Part shown: one piece after another, positions 1-10,053 of the stretch | How positions within the stretch are numbered: the first letter of the stretch is position 1 | Layout: every line of letters begins with the position of its first letter | Assembly (NCBI GenBank): GCA_026545225.1 | Contig: CM048852.1 | Location: 17,712,146-17,776,145 of the forward strand | Length of the DNA: 64,000 nt | Origin: Cornus controversa | Taxonomy: Eukaryota > Streptophyta > Magnoliopsida > Cornales > Cornaceae | Reading direction: 5' to 3' | The notes under the pieces: generated by a model | Told to the model about the DNA's origin: nothing | What the model saw: only the letters and a program-made list of their open reading frames with translations | Database searches by the model: none | Program-made: the position numbers and the translations under genes

Positions 1-720
1 TAAATTTTTTTTAGGAACTCTTAGGCAAATATGAAGGATGTTTTTGTACAAAAAAATTCATAAAAATTTATATTCACATTTTTTAATCTCATTTTTTTTT
101 TTACTTTCCACACTTAAAATAATTTCCACACACTTGAAGACAAACATTTTTTTTTCTTTCCTATTTTAAGTGTGTGAAAAGTGAAAAAAAAATGAGATTA
201 AAAAATGTGAATATAAATTTTTATGAATTTTTCGTGCAAAAATAATTTTCATATATGCCTAAGAGTTCTTAAAAAAATTGGAAAGAAAAAATATAAAAAT
301 ATATTTGTTTTAGGTGTGTGAAAGAATACTTTAAATGTGTGAAAACTACTTTAAAAGTGTGAAAAGTGAGAAAAAAACTAGCTTACAAAATGTGAATATA
401 AATTTTTATGATTTTTTTGTACAAATACAACCTTCAAATATACCTAAGAGTTCCTAGATAAATTGGAAAGAAAAAAATCAAAAAAATATTTGTTTTAAGT
501 GTGTGAAAAAGTACTTTAAAAGTGTAGAAAGTGAAAAAAAATGAGATTAAAAAATTTGAATATAAATTTTTATAATTTTTTTGTGCAAAAACATCTCATA
601 TATGTCCAAGAGTTCCTAAAAAATTAGAAAGAAAAAAACATAAAAATGTATTTGCTTTAGGTGTGTGGAAAAGTATTATAAATGTGAAAAAATACTTTAA
701 ATGTGTGAAAAGTATTTTAT
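1..720. repeat. AT-rich inverted plus tandem repeat array
   Basis: About 1-130 is the reverse complement of about 170-285 (shared AATATAAATTTTTAT and CCTAAGAGTTC blocks), forming a large foldback centred near 150. The right-arm unit is then repeated in direct orientation near 300-460, 480-630 and, degenerately, 650-720. Period is roughly 165-170 bp, with GTGTGAAAAGT and CTAAGAGTTCCTA as landmarks. No coding potential. It could be a foldback element edge or a small satellite; the left end is cut by the window. Confidence 0.75.
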
Positions 721-992
721 GTCTACAAACATTTAAACACAATTTTGTTTTATAAACATTTTAGAAAAATATTAAAATGTATATATTTTATGTATGAGAA
801 AGATTTTAAAGTTCTGAAAAAGCACTCAAATGTGTAGACATGAATTGAAAAAATTATAATTTTTCTATCTTAAGTTAAAATATAACTGAAGCTTTCGAAA
901 ATATTTTATTGAACAAAATTAGTTTCATCAAAAAAGTATTATTTGTAGTAAAAGTTATTGAATTTTAAGTGAAACGAAAAAAAGTGTAAAGC

Positions 993-1023
993 ATATATAT
1001 CTATATATATATATATATATATA

Positions 1024-1056
<33 letters not shown>
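993..1056. repeat. (AT)n microsatellite
   Basis: Nearly pure AT dinucleotide run interrupted by two CT steps. Lies between the left array and the second tandem array. Confidence 0.95.
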
Positions 1057-1059
<3 letters not shown>

Positions 1060-1149
1060 AGCCCAACACTTATGATTTGTCAAAATTTTATTCATGTACT
1101 TCATAATTTTAATTAGAATAATGATACGAACCGAAGATTTATACTTGAA

Positions 1150-1688
1150 ACCATCACCGAACTTGACGTGGCCATGCTATGTCAAATTCTTTAAACAAGC
1201 GTGAGAGAATAAAACATCATCTCTCTCTGTTACGTGATAAAATGAAGAAAAAATAAACTTGAAGATGGTGAAAAGAAGAATCTTGAAAATCGTGAAAATA
1301 AATGTGTGAAGATGCTGAATGTATACATTCGAACTTGGTATCAAAGCAACAGATATATATATAAATCATCACCGAACTAGACGTGGTCATACTATGTCAA
1401 ATTCTTTAAACAAGCGTAAGAGAATAAAATATCATCTCTCTGTTACGTGATAAAATGAAAAAAAAAAAAACTTGAAGATGGTGAAAAGAATGTTCTTGAA
1501 GATCGTGAAAATAAATGTGTGAAGATACTGAATGTATACATTCGAACTTGGCATCAAAGCGATGTACACATTCGAACTTGACATCAAAGCGATGTATTAC
1601 GTGATAAAATGAAAAAAAAAAAACACTTGAAGATGGTGAAAAGAATGTTCTTGAAGATGGATGTATACATCCGAACTTGGCATCAAAG

Positions 1689-1690
<2 letters not shown>
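1150..1690 (+). repeat. Tandem array with primer-binding-site-like ends
   Basis: Two long units (about 1150-1367 and 1368-1580) and shorter partial ones up to 1690 share CATCACCGAACT, TCTTTAAACAAGCG, TTACGTGATAAAATGAA and CTTGAAGATGGTGAAAAG. Each ends in a variant of GAACTTGGTATCAAAGC. That end resembles the TGGTATCAGAGC primer-binding site (complement of the initiator-tRNA-Met 3' end) found after plant LTRs. I infer a small LTR-type (TRIM-like) element amplified in tandem; no target-site duplication was found. Confidence 0.55.

Positions 1691-1725
<35 letters not shown>
1690..1725. repeat. (AT)n microsatellite
   Basis: Uninterrupted AT run directly after the last unit of the preceding tandem array. 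Confidence 0.95.
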
Positions 1726-1729
<4 letters not shown>

Positions 1730-2215
1730 TTTATGCCAAGTTACATCCAGGATCTTTTGAATGTTACGTAGTTGTCATATAGTGTACCTCACAGGCCTTT
1801 ATTCATGTGATATTGTACCTTTCGTGGAAGATAAGACAGAATCTTATAGCAAAGCAATACTATTAGATTAGTAATTCAGTGCCTTTATTTTGCTTTTAGT
1901 TTTGCTCCGTTTTCGTTCAGTAACTTCCGTTATATTACTTTTCAATATTTTATTATAACAATACATATCTTATTATATTCGTACCTTTTTTATATATATA
2001 TATTTATAACTTTTTTTTTTTTTTACTTTTAATTTATAACTTTTTTTTTTATCGTACCTTTTTTAGATATTGCGAATCTTGTCACCATTCTACTCTACCT
2101 ATGGTTGATTCGACAACCAGAAAACTAAAAAACCACATCATGAACACATTGAAATTTAGTACTCAAATTAAAACGAAACACAGTGTTTGAGTCATCGAGA
2201 AGAGGTAGAGGAGAA

Positions 2216-4930
2216 ATGGCGGAGTTTGCTGTGAACCTTTTGATCGATAATTTGGTTCCATTACTCAAAGAAGAGGTGAATCTTTTGAGAGGTGTGGGCG
2301 GAGAATTTGAAAGCATCAAAAGGGAATTAGAGGTGATGAAGCCTTATCTGCAGAATGCAGATGAAAGGGCCGAAAGAGGAGAGCCCGACGGTGGTGTAAA
2401 AGCTTTGGTGAAACAGCTAAGGATTGTTTGTTTTCGTACAGAAGATGTGATCGATGAATACATACTTCACTTGCTGACACAACGCTCCGATCAGCGTTCT
2501 GGGTTCATCGGCGATGGTTGCTTTTGCAAGGTTGCTCGATCGATCATCAAAAGTAAACCCAGACGGAAGATAGCTTCTGAGATTAAAGCGATCAAAAAAG
2601 ATATCAGTGTTATCAATAATCTACGCACTAGATACAGTTTACAAGTAACTGAGGAAGGATCAAGCAGTAACAGAAACAACAACGTGAAGGATGACTGGCG
2701 TGATCCTCGAGTGGCTTCCCTTTTCCTGGAGGAAGCTGAAGTGGTGGGCATCGAAACTTCACGAGCTCAACTGAATAGCTGGATGGCAGAGGAAGCATCG
2801 TCAAAAAGAACGGTGGTTACAGTGGTCGGCGAGGGTGGAGTTGGAAAGACGACTCTTGTGAAGAAAGTGTTTGATGACCAAATTGCATCTCGGAAATTTG
2901 TCTGCCATGCTTGGATCACTGTCTCTCAATCACCACCCAACGACAAGGAGTTATTGAGGACTCTGATGAAGAAGTTGTGCGAGACTGCTTCCAATGCAAT
3001 CGAAATAATGGAATCACTCATCGGCAAGATAAGAGATTATTTACATCAAAAAAGGTACGTAGTTGTTTTCGACGATGTATGGGACGTACGTTTTTGGGAA
3101 TTCATAAAACTTGCTTTACCCGATGATAACATAGGTAGTCGAGTAATTATCACTACAAGAATCAGAGGTGTGGCGCCTACTTCTTGTAGTTTTGATCACA
3201 TCTATACGCTCGAAGGCCTACCAGACAAGAAAGCAAGGGAACTCTTTTGCAAAAAGGCATTCGCGGAATCTGATTATGGAGGGATTTGTCCTCCGGAGTT
3301 GAAGGAAGTGTCCGATGAGATTGTCAGAAAATGTAACGGAGTGCCACTTGCTATTGTGACAATAGCTGGCCTCTTGTCAACCAAAGAAAAGGTTGCATTG
3401 AAGTGGCAAAAGTTTCTAGATAGCCTTGGTTATGAGATGAAGAGTAATCCCCAGTTGAAAGATGCCGAGAAGATCATTCTCTTCAGTTATCTTGATTTGC
3501 CCTCCCACCTCAAACCATGTTTCTTGTATTTTGGCATATTTCCAGAAGACTACTCCATCGGACATGGAAGACTAGTTCGATTATGGATAGCGGAGGGTTT
3601 TATAAAGGAAGTGAGAGGCAAAACGTTGGAAGAGATTGCCGAAGAATATTTGAAAGAGCTCATCCATCGAAGCTTGGTTCAAGTGGGAAGCTTAAGTTCA
3701 CGTGGCAAAGTCTTTGAGTGTCGAGTACATGATATAATGCATGTCATCATCCTTTCAAAATACGAGGAGTTGAGTTTCTGTCAAGTACTTACTGCAAAAG
3801 AAGATGACTCCATTCTTGTTGATGGACAATTTAGACGCTTATCTATCCACGATAACATAATAGATAAGGTCATGAATAGTATTAGTATTACTACTACTGG
3901 GGGTAGAATCCGTTCTGTCTTCTCTTTTGGGAAAGATAAATTGCCAGAGTCTTTCGTAAACACATTAGTGGCCAATTTCAAGCTTTTGAAGGTATTGGAT
4001 TTTCAAGATAATTCAGCATTAAATTGTCTACCTGAAGCCGTGGGAGATCTACTCCATTTGAGGTATCTAAGTTTGAGAAAAACCAAAGTGAAGGTTCTTC
4101 CAAAGTCCATCGGCAGGCTACGCTACCTATTGACATTGGATCTGAAATATAGCCATGTGGAGGTGCTACCTATTGAGATCAAAAAGCTCCGTAAGTTGCG
4201 ACATCTTATTGCGACGACAGATGAATTTCGCTCCTATGGAGTAAAGATACCGGGAGGGATTGATGGTTTAGAGGAGTTGCAAAGGCTAACCTTAGTGGAG
4301 GCATATGATGATGGAGGAAACTTAGTGAAAAAGCTAAGCAAGCTAAGGCAGTTGAGAAAATTGGGCATCCGCAACTTGAAAAAAGAGGACGGGAAGAATC
4401 TGTGCATTGCAATTGAGAATATGAGCCACCTTCAATCTTTGAAAGTATCTGGTGGTTTATTTAATCGTTTTCCTATTCTTGAATTACAAGATATTTTATC
4501 TCCACCAGCTTCTCTTCAACGTCTCTTCTTGTATGGACGTTTAGAGAAGTTCCCTGTTTGGATTTGCAGCCTTAAAAATGTGGTCAAAATAACATTTTGG
4601 CACTCGAGTCTGAGAGAAGATCCTCTAAAATCCCTTCAAATTCTACCCAATTTAGTGGAACTTGCGCTCAGACATGCATATGATGGCAAGATCTTATATT
4701 TTGGGGAAGGTGGATTTCCGAAACTTCAATATCTTATTCTCTATGACTTGCCTAATTTAATTTCGGTGAAAGTCGAGGAAGGAGCACTGCCTCTCTTGCA
4801 AAATGTAAATATTCTGGACTGTCCGAGACTGAACTACGACCAAATTGGTAATCTTGTCATCTTTCTATTAGTTTTAATTAAAACTATGCGAAAACAATCA
4901 ATTGTTTTATATACTATTACTATTAAATAG
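2216..4930 (+). CDS. CC-NBS-LRR disease resistance protein, RPM1-like (CNL)
   Basis: Intracellular immune receptor of the NLR class, 904 codons in one open frame from the ATG at 2216. The frame is open upstream to a GTG at 2183, but the N-terminus MAEFAVNLLIDNL matches the usual start of Rx_N coiled-coil domains, so 2216 is chosen. Visible in order: CC domain (residues 1-170) with the EDVID motif at 76-80; P-loop GEGGVGKTT at 205-213; kinase-2 VVVFDDVW with the aspartates at 286-287; RNBS-B GSRVIITTR; GLPL variant GVPLA near 375; RNBS-D CFLYFGIFPEDY; MHD-equivalent VHD at 504-506; leucine-rich repeats from about 570 to 880. All nucleotide-binding motifs are intact, so it looks functional. The last 27 or so codons after DCPRLNYDQI are hydrophobic and unlike LRR sequence. 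They probably read into an intron (candidate GT at 4848, AG at 5523-5524). It is an isolated copy with no second NLR in view. The effector it recognises cannot be read from sequence. Confidence 0.93.
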   Translation: MAEFAVNLLIDNLVPLLKEEVNLLRGVGGEFESIKRELEVMKPYLQNADERAERGEPDGGVKALVKQLRIVCFRTEDVIDEYILHLLTQRSDQRSGFIGDGCFCKVARSIIKSKPRRKIASEIKAIKKDISVINNLRTRYSLQVTEEGSSSNRNNNVKDDWRDPRVASLFLEEAEVVGIETSRAQLNSWMAEEASSKRTVVTVVGEGGVGKTTLVKKVFDDQIASRKFVCHAWITVSQSPPNDKELLRTLMKKLCETASNAIEIMESLIGKIRDYLHQKRYVVVFDDVWDVRFWEFIKLALPDDNIGSRVIITTRIRGVAPTSCSFDHIYTLEGLPDKKARELFCKKAFAESDYGGICPPELKEVSDEIVRKCNGVPLAIVTIAGLLSTKEKVALKWQKFLDSLGYEMKSNPQLKDAEKIILFSYLDLPSHLKPCFLYFGIFPEDYSIGHGRLVRLWIAEGFIKEVRGKTLEEIAEEYLKELIHRSLVQVGSLSSRGKVFECRVHDIMHVIILSKYEELSFCQVLTAKEDDSILVDGQFRRLSIHDNIIDKVMNSISITTTGGRIRSVFSFGKDKLPESFVNTLVANFKLLKVLDFQDNSALNCLPEAVGDLLHLRYLSLRKTKVKVLPKSIGRLRYLLTLDLKYSHVEVLPIEIKKLRKLRHLIATTDEFRSYGVKIPGGIDGLEELQRLTLVEAYDDGGNLVKKLSKLRQLRKLGIRNLKKEDGKNLCIAIENMSHLQSLKVSGGLFNRFPILELQDILSPPASLQRLFLYGRLEKFPVWICSLKNVVKITFWHSSLREDPLKSLQILPNLVELALRHAYDGKILYFGEGGFPKLQYLILYDLPNLISVKVEEGALPLLQNVNILDCPRLNYDQIGNLVIFLLVLIKTMRKQSIVLYTITIK

Positions 4931-5524
4931 AATAGAGATTATTATACTGTATATTTACTAAACAAACAAACTACTTTTCTTAACATAATATGTTACAAGG
5001 CTAAATCTTAATCATTTTTTTTTATTTTTTATATTTTTGTAAGAATATATTATCATGCACAAATCGGTACTTGACAAATATTGAAGTTTAGTGTTGCTAC
5101 TTTTATTGTAGATATTGTTAGGAATTGAATTATAGAATTTTCAATTATTTGATAGCTCCCTTCATTTATGCTTTGTTAATGTGACAGGCGGGCCACTACG
5201 CACCATCAGAAATGCTAAATTTCATGACAGTATGTGACTCTGACGTGTAGTAGCTCCCTTGATTCGTGATAAAAATTCATGAAATAATTTCATGACGTGT
5301 AATATTGCTCGCGACATGATAGAATAAATACAACACGCAGCGTTTGCATTCATATTTTCTACAATTTCTCACGACATGATGGAATAAATACCTCCTAATT
5401 TTGGTAATAATGCTAGCCACAGTTTCACTGATATTGTTACATTAGTATTGCTTACAACTTTTGGTTATTCTATATATATATATTCCATTCTCTTCAATTT
5501 ACAAACTCATGATTTAATTGTCAG
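4848..5524 (+). other. Candidate intron at the 3' end of the CNL gene
   Basis: A GT after codon phase 1 at 4847 and an AG at 5523-5524 (TTAATTGTCAG) would replace the odd hydrophobic tail with about 27 more codons, ending in TAG at 5605-5607. The alternative is the unspliced stop at 4928-4930. Inference from splice-like sequence only. Confidence 0.3.
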
Positions 5525-5607
5525 GTCCTGATTATCTATTTAACCGTGGCATGGAGAATATCATGGTGGTATGTATGTATGATGTTTGTTTTTGTTGGCA
5601 TATATAG

Positions 5608-6572
5608 ACCCATGTATATATAATCCGCTGTTTCTACAGAGGATGTATTCTCTCTTTTTTTCATTGCTACTTTATCAAAGCCGTGGTTTTTGGCTTTATA
5701 AGCATGTATAAACATTTGGTATGCATTATGAAACTACTTCATGTGTCTTTGATTTGTGTTAGTTGTTGAATGTTTTAATTCTAGGGTTTTATTTTTTATT
5801 TTTTATACACCATTGTTAATTAGCCACCTAATTAAAAAGCCAGCCTAGGGGGTTAGATGTCCCCTAATATATAGTTTTTTTATCTGAAATAAATTTTGAA
5901 TAGTTTTTTTATCTGAAATAAATTTTGAATAAAACAAATGGAAATTGTAACAGACCCTAGTTGAACCTTGAACCTACCTAAAATTTAAAGTAAATTTTCT
6001 CCATACTGGCTTTCTACTATATCTTCCTCATCTGCTTTTTAATTATTCAACCATTCAATTTTCCTTGAAGTCATGGTGTTATAATATATCTCAAAAATCC
6101 ACTGCTTCGGTTTACAACATAAATTAACGTTAAACCAATCCATTCTGTTTTGAAAAAATAAAAATTAAAAATGAGAGCCTAGTTGAACCAATAGAACAAG
6201 AAGTTAAACATTTGACGGCCTAAATGAATTCTCTTTTTTTCATTATTTTCTAATACAAATCGTCTCACATTTTATAATCAATTTTTAAAAATCATTTCTA
6301 ATACTTTATTCCAAATTAATTTTGATCTCCCCTTCTCTCTCTTACCTTTTAAAATCAAGGATCAATATATATTAAAAAGTGAACATTTTTGTTCTTATGC
6401 TCAAATATTAACAGAGAGGGAAAAAAAATCAAAGACTAGCTATGTCATGGAATCAAAGCTGGAAAAGCTACATAGAGGAATGATTCAAAAAAAAAATTGT
6501 GCAATCAAGTTGTAAGGTAAATGTGACTCTGGAGATATGTGTGCCAACACAAAACATAATAAAAATAGAAAT
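5608..6572. other. Intergenic DNA with a 29-bp tandem duplication
   Basis: No supported gene. At 5872-5929 a 29-bp unit (TAG, T-run, ATCTGAAATAAATTTTGAA) is perfectly duplicated. The rest is AT-rich and not recognised. Confidence 0.6.
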
Positions 6573-7612
6573 ACAAACATTTGCAAGACCATTAAAGTAA
6601 CACTAATTGAAGATAAAACAAGAGCAAAAGTGATTTAAGATGATTTAACATGCACGAAGGACCAATAACTGCACCACTCTATTAAGGAAGAGTGAGGGTA
6701 ATGCTAGGTGAAGGGGGGATCAAAAATAAAAATGGTTGAAAGATAATAGAATATGATTTAAATGAGATTATAACCTAAAATAAAGAGGTAATGCTAGGTG
6801 AAGGGGGATCAAAACTAACAATAGTTGAAAAATAATATAATATGATTTATATGAGATTATAACCTAAAAATAAAGGGAATGCAAAACAAAGTCTATGTAA
6901 ACTTGTTAAATTGAATATATTTTATGGAGACAACTTGAACCTTAATTGAATATATATATGTTGATAAAGTAAAAAAAATAAAGAATGAAACAACTCAAGG
7001 ATATTCGTGATTCAGCCACTACGACCTACAGTCACGGCACAAAGCTCCAAGGGTTACATTACTTTTATTATATTTTTTCTTAATTTTGTTTACAATGATT
7101 ACCTCTATTTATAGTTGAAGAATACACATGTGATAAATATAAAAGATATAATGATGGAAGATTCCTAAAATCACTCCAAACAAATATTGGTATCTTCTCT
7201 GCTTTTAACATCAACTTATCAGGTAGACTTTGCAACTGAAGGCAGAGTTTTGAGAAGCGACAATGAAGGCTTTCGCACAGTGTGATTGAGTAGTATCATA
7301 AGTGTCAAAACAGTTAAAGCTCCAGCCTGATGAGCAGTGCCTAACAAAACAGGTACATAACACACAAGTGTTGATATCCCCAAAGTCACCTGCAATTAGA
7401 CACAATGAATTTATCAGACAATGGATGTAGAATCAAGCTTTGCATGCGGCTGTAATTTGTAAAGGACTTTAGAATTATGTGGCTCCAACAAAGTTACAAA
7501 AAATAACTTTCAGAAACAATCTACTTTAGAAATTAATTCTCTGTTTGAACAATGGAATCATGATATTCAGTCACTTGTTTGATTCTGTAGTGTTTCAAGT
7601 CAAAATGTTGAA
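6573..7612. repeat. Tandem duplication, copy 1 (contains COX15 exon)
   Basis: Direct imperfect duplicate of 7615-8700. Shared blocks include CATTTGCAAGACCATTAAAG, GGTAATGCTAGGTGAAGGGG, CAACTCAAGGATATTCGTGA and ACAATGGAATCATGATATTC. Inside each copy a roughly 94-bp segment starting GGTAATGCTAGGTGAAGG is itself doubled (6699 and 6787 in this copy). Copy 1 retains about 200 bp with the COX15 terminal exon that copy 2 lacks. Confidence 0.85.
7219..7389 (-). CDS. COX15: COX15 (heme A synthase) terminal coding exon
   Basis: On the minus strand a TTGCAG acceptor at 7390-7391 opens a 57-codon exon ending in TGA at 7219-7221. The peptide starts VTLGISTLVCYVPVLLGTAH and continues QAGALTVLTLMILLNHTVR. 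This is the conserved C-terminal transmembrane region of mitochondrial COX15, with the characteristic His-Gln pair (residues 20-21 of the exon) near the heme site. COX15 acts in the inner mitochondrial membrane, converting heme O to heme A for cytochrome c oxidase. No lesion is visible, and splice phase and stop are as expected for a last exon. Upstream COX15 exons should lie at higher coordinates, but none was recognised before the COQ3 locus at 26.6 kb. This may therefore be the 3' end of a gene with a transposon-filled intron, or an orphan exon. Family assignment is confident; functionality is not. Confidence 0.85.
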   Translation of the reverse strand: MTLGISTLVCYVPVLLGTAHQAGALTVLTLMILLNHTVRKPSLSLLKTLPSVAKST

Positions 7613-7614
7613 GA

Positions 7615-8700
7615 TAAAACATTTGCAAAGACCATTAAAGTAACACTAATTGAAGATAAAAAAAAGAGCAAAGTGATTTAAGATTATTTAACATGCACGA
7701 AGGACCAATAACTGCACCAATCTATCAAGGAAGAGTGAGGGTAATGCTAGGTGAAGGGGGGATCAAAAATAAAAATAGTTGAAAGATAATAGAATATGAT
7801 TTAAATGAGATTATAACCTAAAATAAAGAGGTAATGCTAGGTGAAGGGGGATCAAAACTAACAATAGTTGAAAAATAATAGAATATGATTTAAATGAGAT
7901 TATAGCCTAAAATAAAGGGAAATGCAAAACAAAGTCTATGTAAACTTGTTAAATTGAATATATTTTAGGGAGACAACTCGAACCTTAATTGAATATATAT
8001 ATGTTGATAAAGGAAAAAAAAAAGAACGAAGAAAGAAATAAAGAATTAAATTGAATATATTTTATGGAGACAACTTGAACCTTAATTGAATCTATATATG
8101 TTGATAAAGAAAAAAATAAAAGAATGAAGAAAGAAATAAAGAATTAAATTGAATATATTTTATGGAGACAACTTGAACCTTAATTGAATATATATATATA
8201 TATATATATATGTTGATAAAGAAAAAAATAAACGAATGAAGAAAGAAATGAAGAATGAAACAACTCAAGGATATTCGTGATTTAGCCACTACGACCTACA
8301 TTTCCGGCACAAAGCTCCAAGGGTTACATTACTTTTATTGTATTCTTTCTTAATTTTGTTTACAATGATCACCTCTATTTATAGTTGAAGAATATACATG
8401 TGATAAATATAAAAAATATAATGATGGAGGATTCCTAAAATCACTCCCATAAATCACTCCAATCAAATATTCTATTTATAGTTGAAGACACCATGAATTT
8501 ATTAGACAATGGATGTGGAATCAAGCCTTGCATGCGGCTGTAATTTGTAAAGGACTTTAGAATTATGTGGCTCCAACAAAGTTACAAAAAATAACTTTCA
8601 GAAACAATCTACTTCAGAAATTAATTCTCTATTTAACAATGGAATCATGATATTCAGTCACTTGTTTGATTCTGTAGTGTTTCAAGTCAAAATGTTGAAT
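7615..8700. repeat. Tandem duplication, copy 2 (COX15 exon lost)
   Basis: Matches 6573-7612. The ~200 bp carrying the COX15 exon are replaced by a short join (about 8445-8490), where CTATTTATAGTTGAAGA is repeated. At about 7949-8250 a roughly 100-bp segment (GAATATATTTTATGGAGACAA ... GTTGATAAAG) has expanded to three copies, with an (AT)n run at 8189-8212. Confidence 0.8.
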
Positions 8701-8907
8701 GAGTTGTACTAAAATGTTGTGGAAACAACCAAAACAATTCTAGCAACGGTAATTCCAATCGAACATATGTACTGGTATTCGTGTTCGAAGATCACATTTT
8801 CCCCAAAATAACTATTCAAACATAATAACTCAAACTGATTGTGCTGAATATAGAAACAATTTTGGTTCTACTACTCTTTTGGTAGCTGAGAAAATCTAAA
8901 GACATAC

Positions 8908-9095
8908 TTCAGAGTTTTATAACAGCTTGTAATGGCAATGTTTCTTCCGAAATACTAATTAATCTTACCTTCCTCTTGTGTTCCCCAGTATTGGTAAAAT
9001 CGCACATTAATTGGGGGAGGAACTGATAATGCCAAATGCATCAAAAATCACCGACAGTTACAAGAATCTTCTAGACATCAGTACAGATTTTGGTG
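8908..9095. repeat. 187-bp direct repeat, copy 1
   Basis: From ACTTCAGAGTTTTATAAC to CATCAGTACAGATT, repeated at 9583-9767. Holds a short exon-like segment on the minus strand. Confidence 0.85.
8969..9022 (-). other. Exon-like 18-codon segment, copy 1
   Basis: Minus strand: acceptor TTATCAG, then 54 nt encoding FLPQLMCDFTNTGEHKRK, then donor GTAAGA. Both splice sites fit the plant consensus and the length is a multiple of three. The protein family was not recognised. It could be a chance open segment. Confidence 0.3.
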
Positions 9096-9582
9096 AGCTA
9101 AGGGTATATTTGTCCATAAAAAATAAACTTTTTTTTATAATTTCATAGCATCTTAAAGGTGGAAGAGCAATTTGACCCGAAAACTCAAATTATATGAAAG
9201 AATTAACGGTTTTTTTGTACGGAGGGGGTCTTTGTAGTAAGTGAGCAAACTTTAAGGGAACATGGTGTATAATTTTTGAAAAGTTTCATCCGTGTGTAAT
9301 TAGCGTAAACCTCGGGAGAGGTGATTGTATTTAATCCCATAATAGTCCTAATTAAAAAATAATTATATTAGATTAAGCCCAATTCGTCAATCTGATCTGA
9401 TCTAATTTGTTATTTCAGAGATCGGATCGGATCGGATTGAGTCTTTTCCACGGATCGAATCGGATTGTATATTCAACAATTCATAGACCACGGATCGAAT
9501 TAGGATTATGTCTAATCTGTAGACCGTGAATCGAATTGGGATTATGTCTAATTCGATCCGATCCGATCCATGGTAACCCCCT
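9096..9582. repeat. Segment between the 187-bp repeats, GATCGGATC-rich
   Basis: About 487 bp lying exactly between the two direct repeats. From 9420 to 9575 it holds several copies of GATCGGATC/GATCCGATC and CGGATCGAAT, in opposite orientations at the two ends, making an imperfect foldback. No coding potential. Confidence 0.6.
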
Positions 9583-9767
9583 ACTTCAGAGTTTTATAAC
9601 AGCTTGTAATGGCATTGTTTGTTCAAAAATACAAATTAATCTTACCTTCCTCTGGTGTTCCCCTGTATTGGTAAAATCGCACATAAATTGGGGGAGGAAC
9701 TGATAATACCAAATGCATCAAAAAATCACCGACAGTTACAAGAATCTTCTAGACATCAGTACAGATT
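9583..9767. repeat. 187-bp direct repeat, copy 2
   Basis: Second copy of 8908-9095 with a few differences (TCTGGTG for TCTTGTG, CATAAATT for CATTAATT). Confidence 0.85.
9646..9699 (-). other. Exon-like 18-codon segment, copy 2
   Basis: Minus strand, TTATCAG acceptor and GTAAGA donor, encoding FLPQFMCDFTNTGEHQRK. It differs from copy 1 at two residues (L to F, K to Q) and remains open. Family unknown. Confidence 0.3.
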
Positions 9768-10053
9768 AGACTTGGCACAAGAAAGGAGGGAGAAAAGACA
9801 ATAAGATTTAACATCAGCTTATTTCCCTAATTTGATTTCACATAAAACAATATTTCAATAATTTATTCATTATAATTTATAACTCTCAATTTGGGGAGAT
9901 TTCGGAAAATAATATAAGGTGCATGGAAACTCCAAAATGTTCACCTTCGACAATAAAATTTAAATATGTATTCCTCTTTCAATATGTTTTAACATTGCAA
10001 TCATTTCTCTCTTCCTCATCTCTGCTAAATCAATCTAAATTCTAGTTACTAAT
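9768..10053. other. Intergenic, nothing recognised
   Basis: AT-rich sequence between the direct repeat and the first long LTR. No gene, RNA or repeat recognised. Confidence 0.5.

Noticed and set aside
2183-2215. Eleven extra in-frame codons before the CNL ATG
   Set aside because: They start at GTG, not ATG, and the family start MAEF... begins at 2216.
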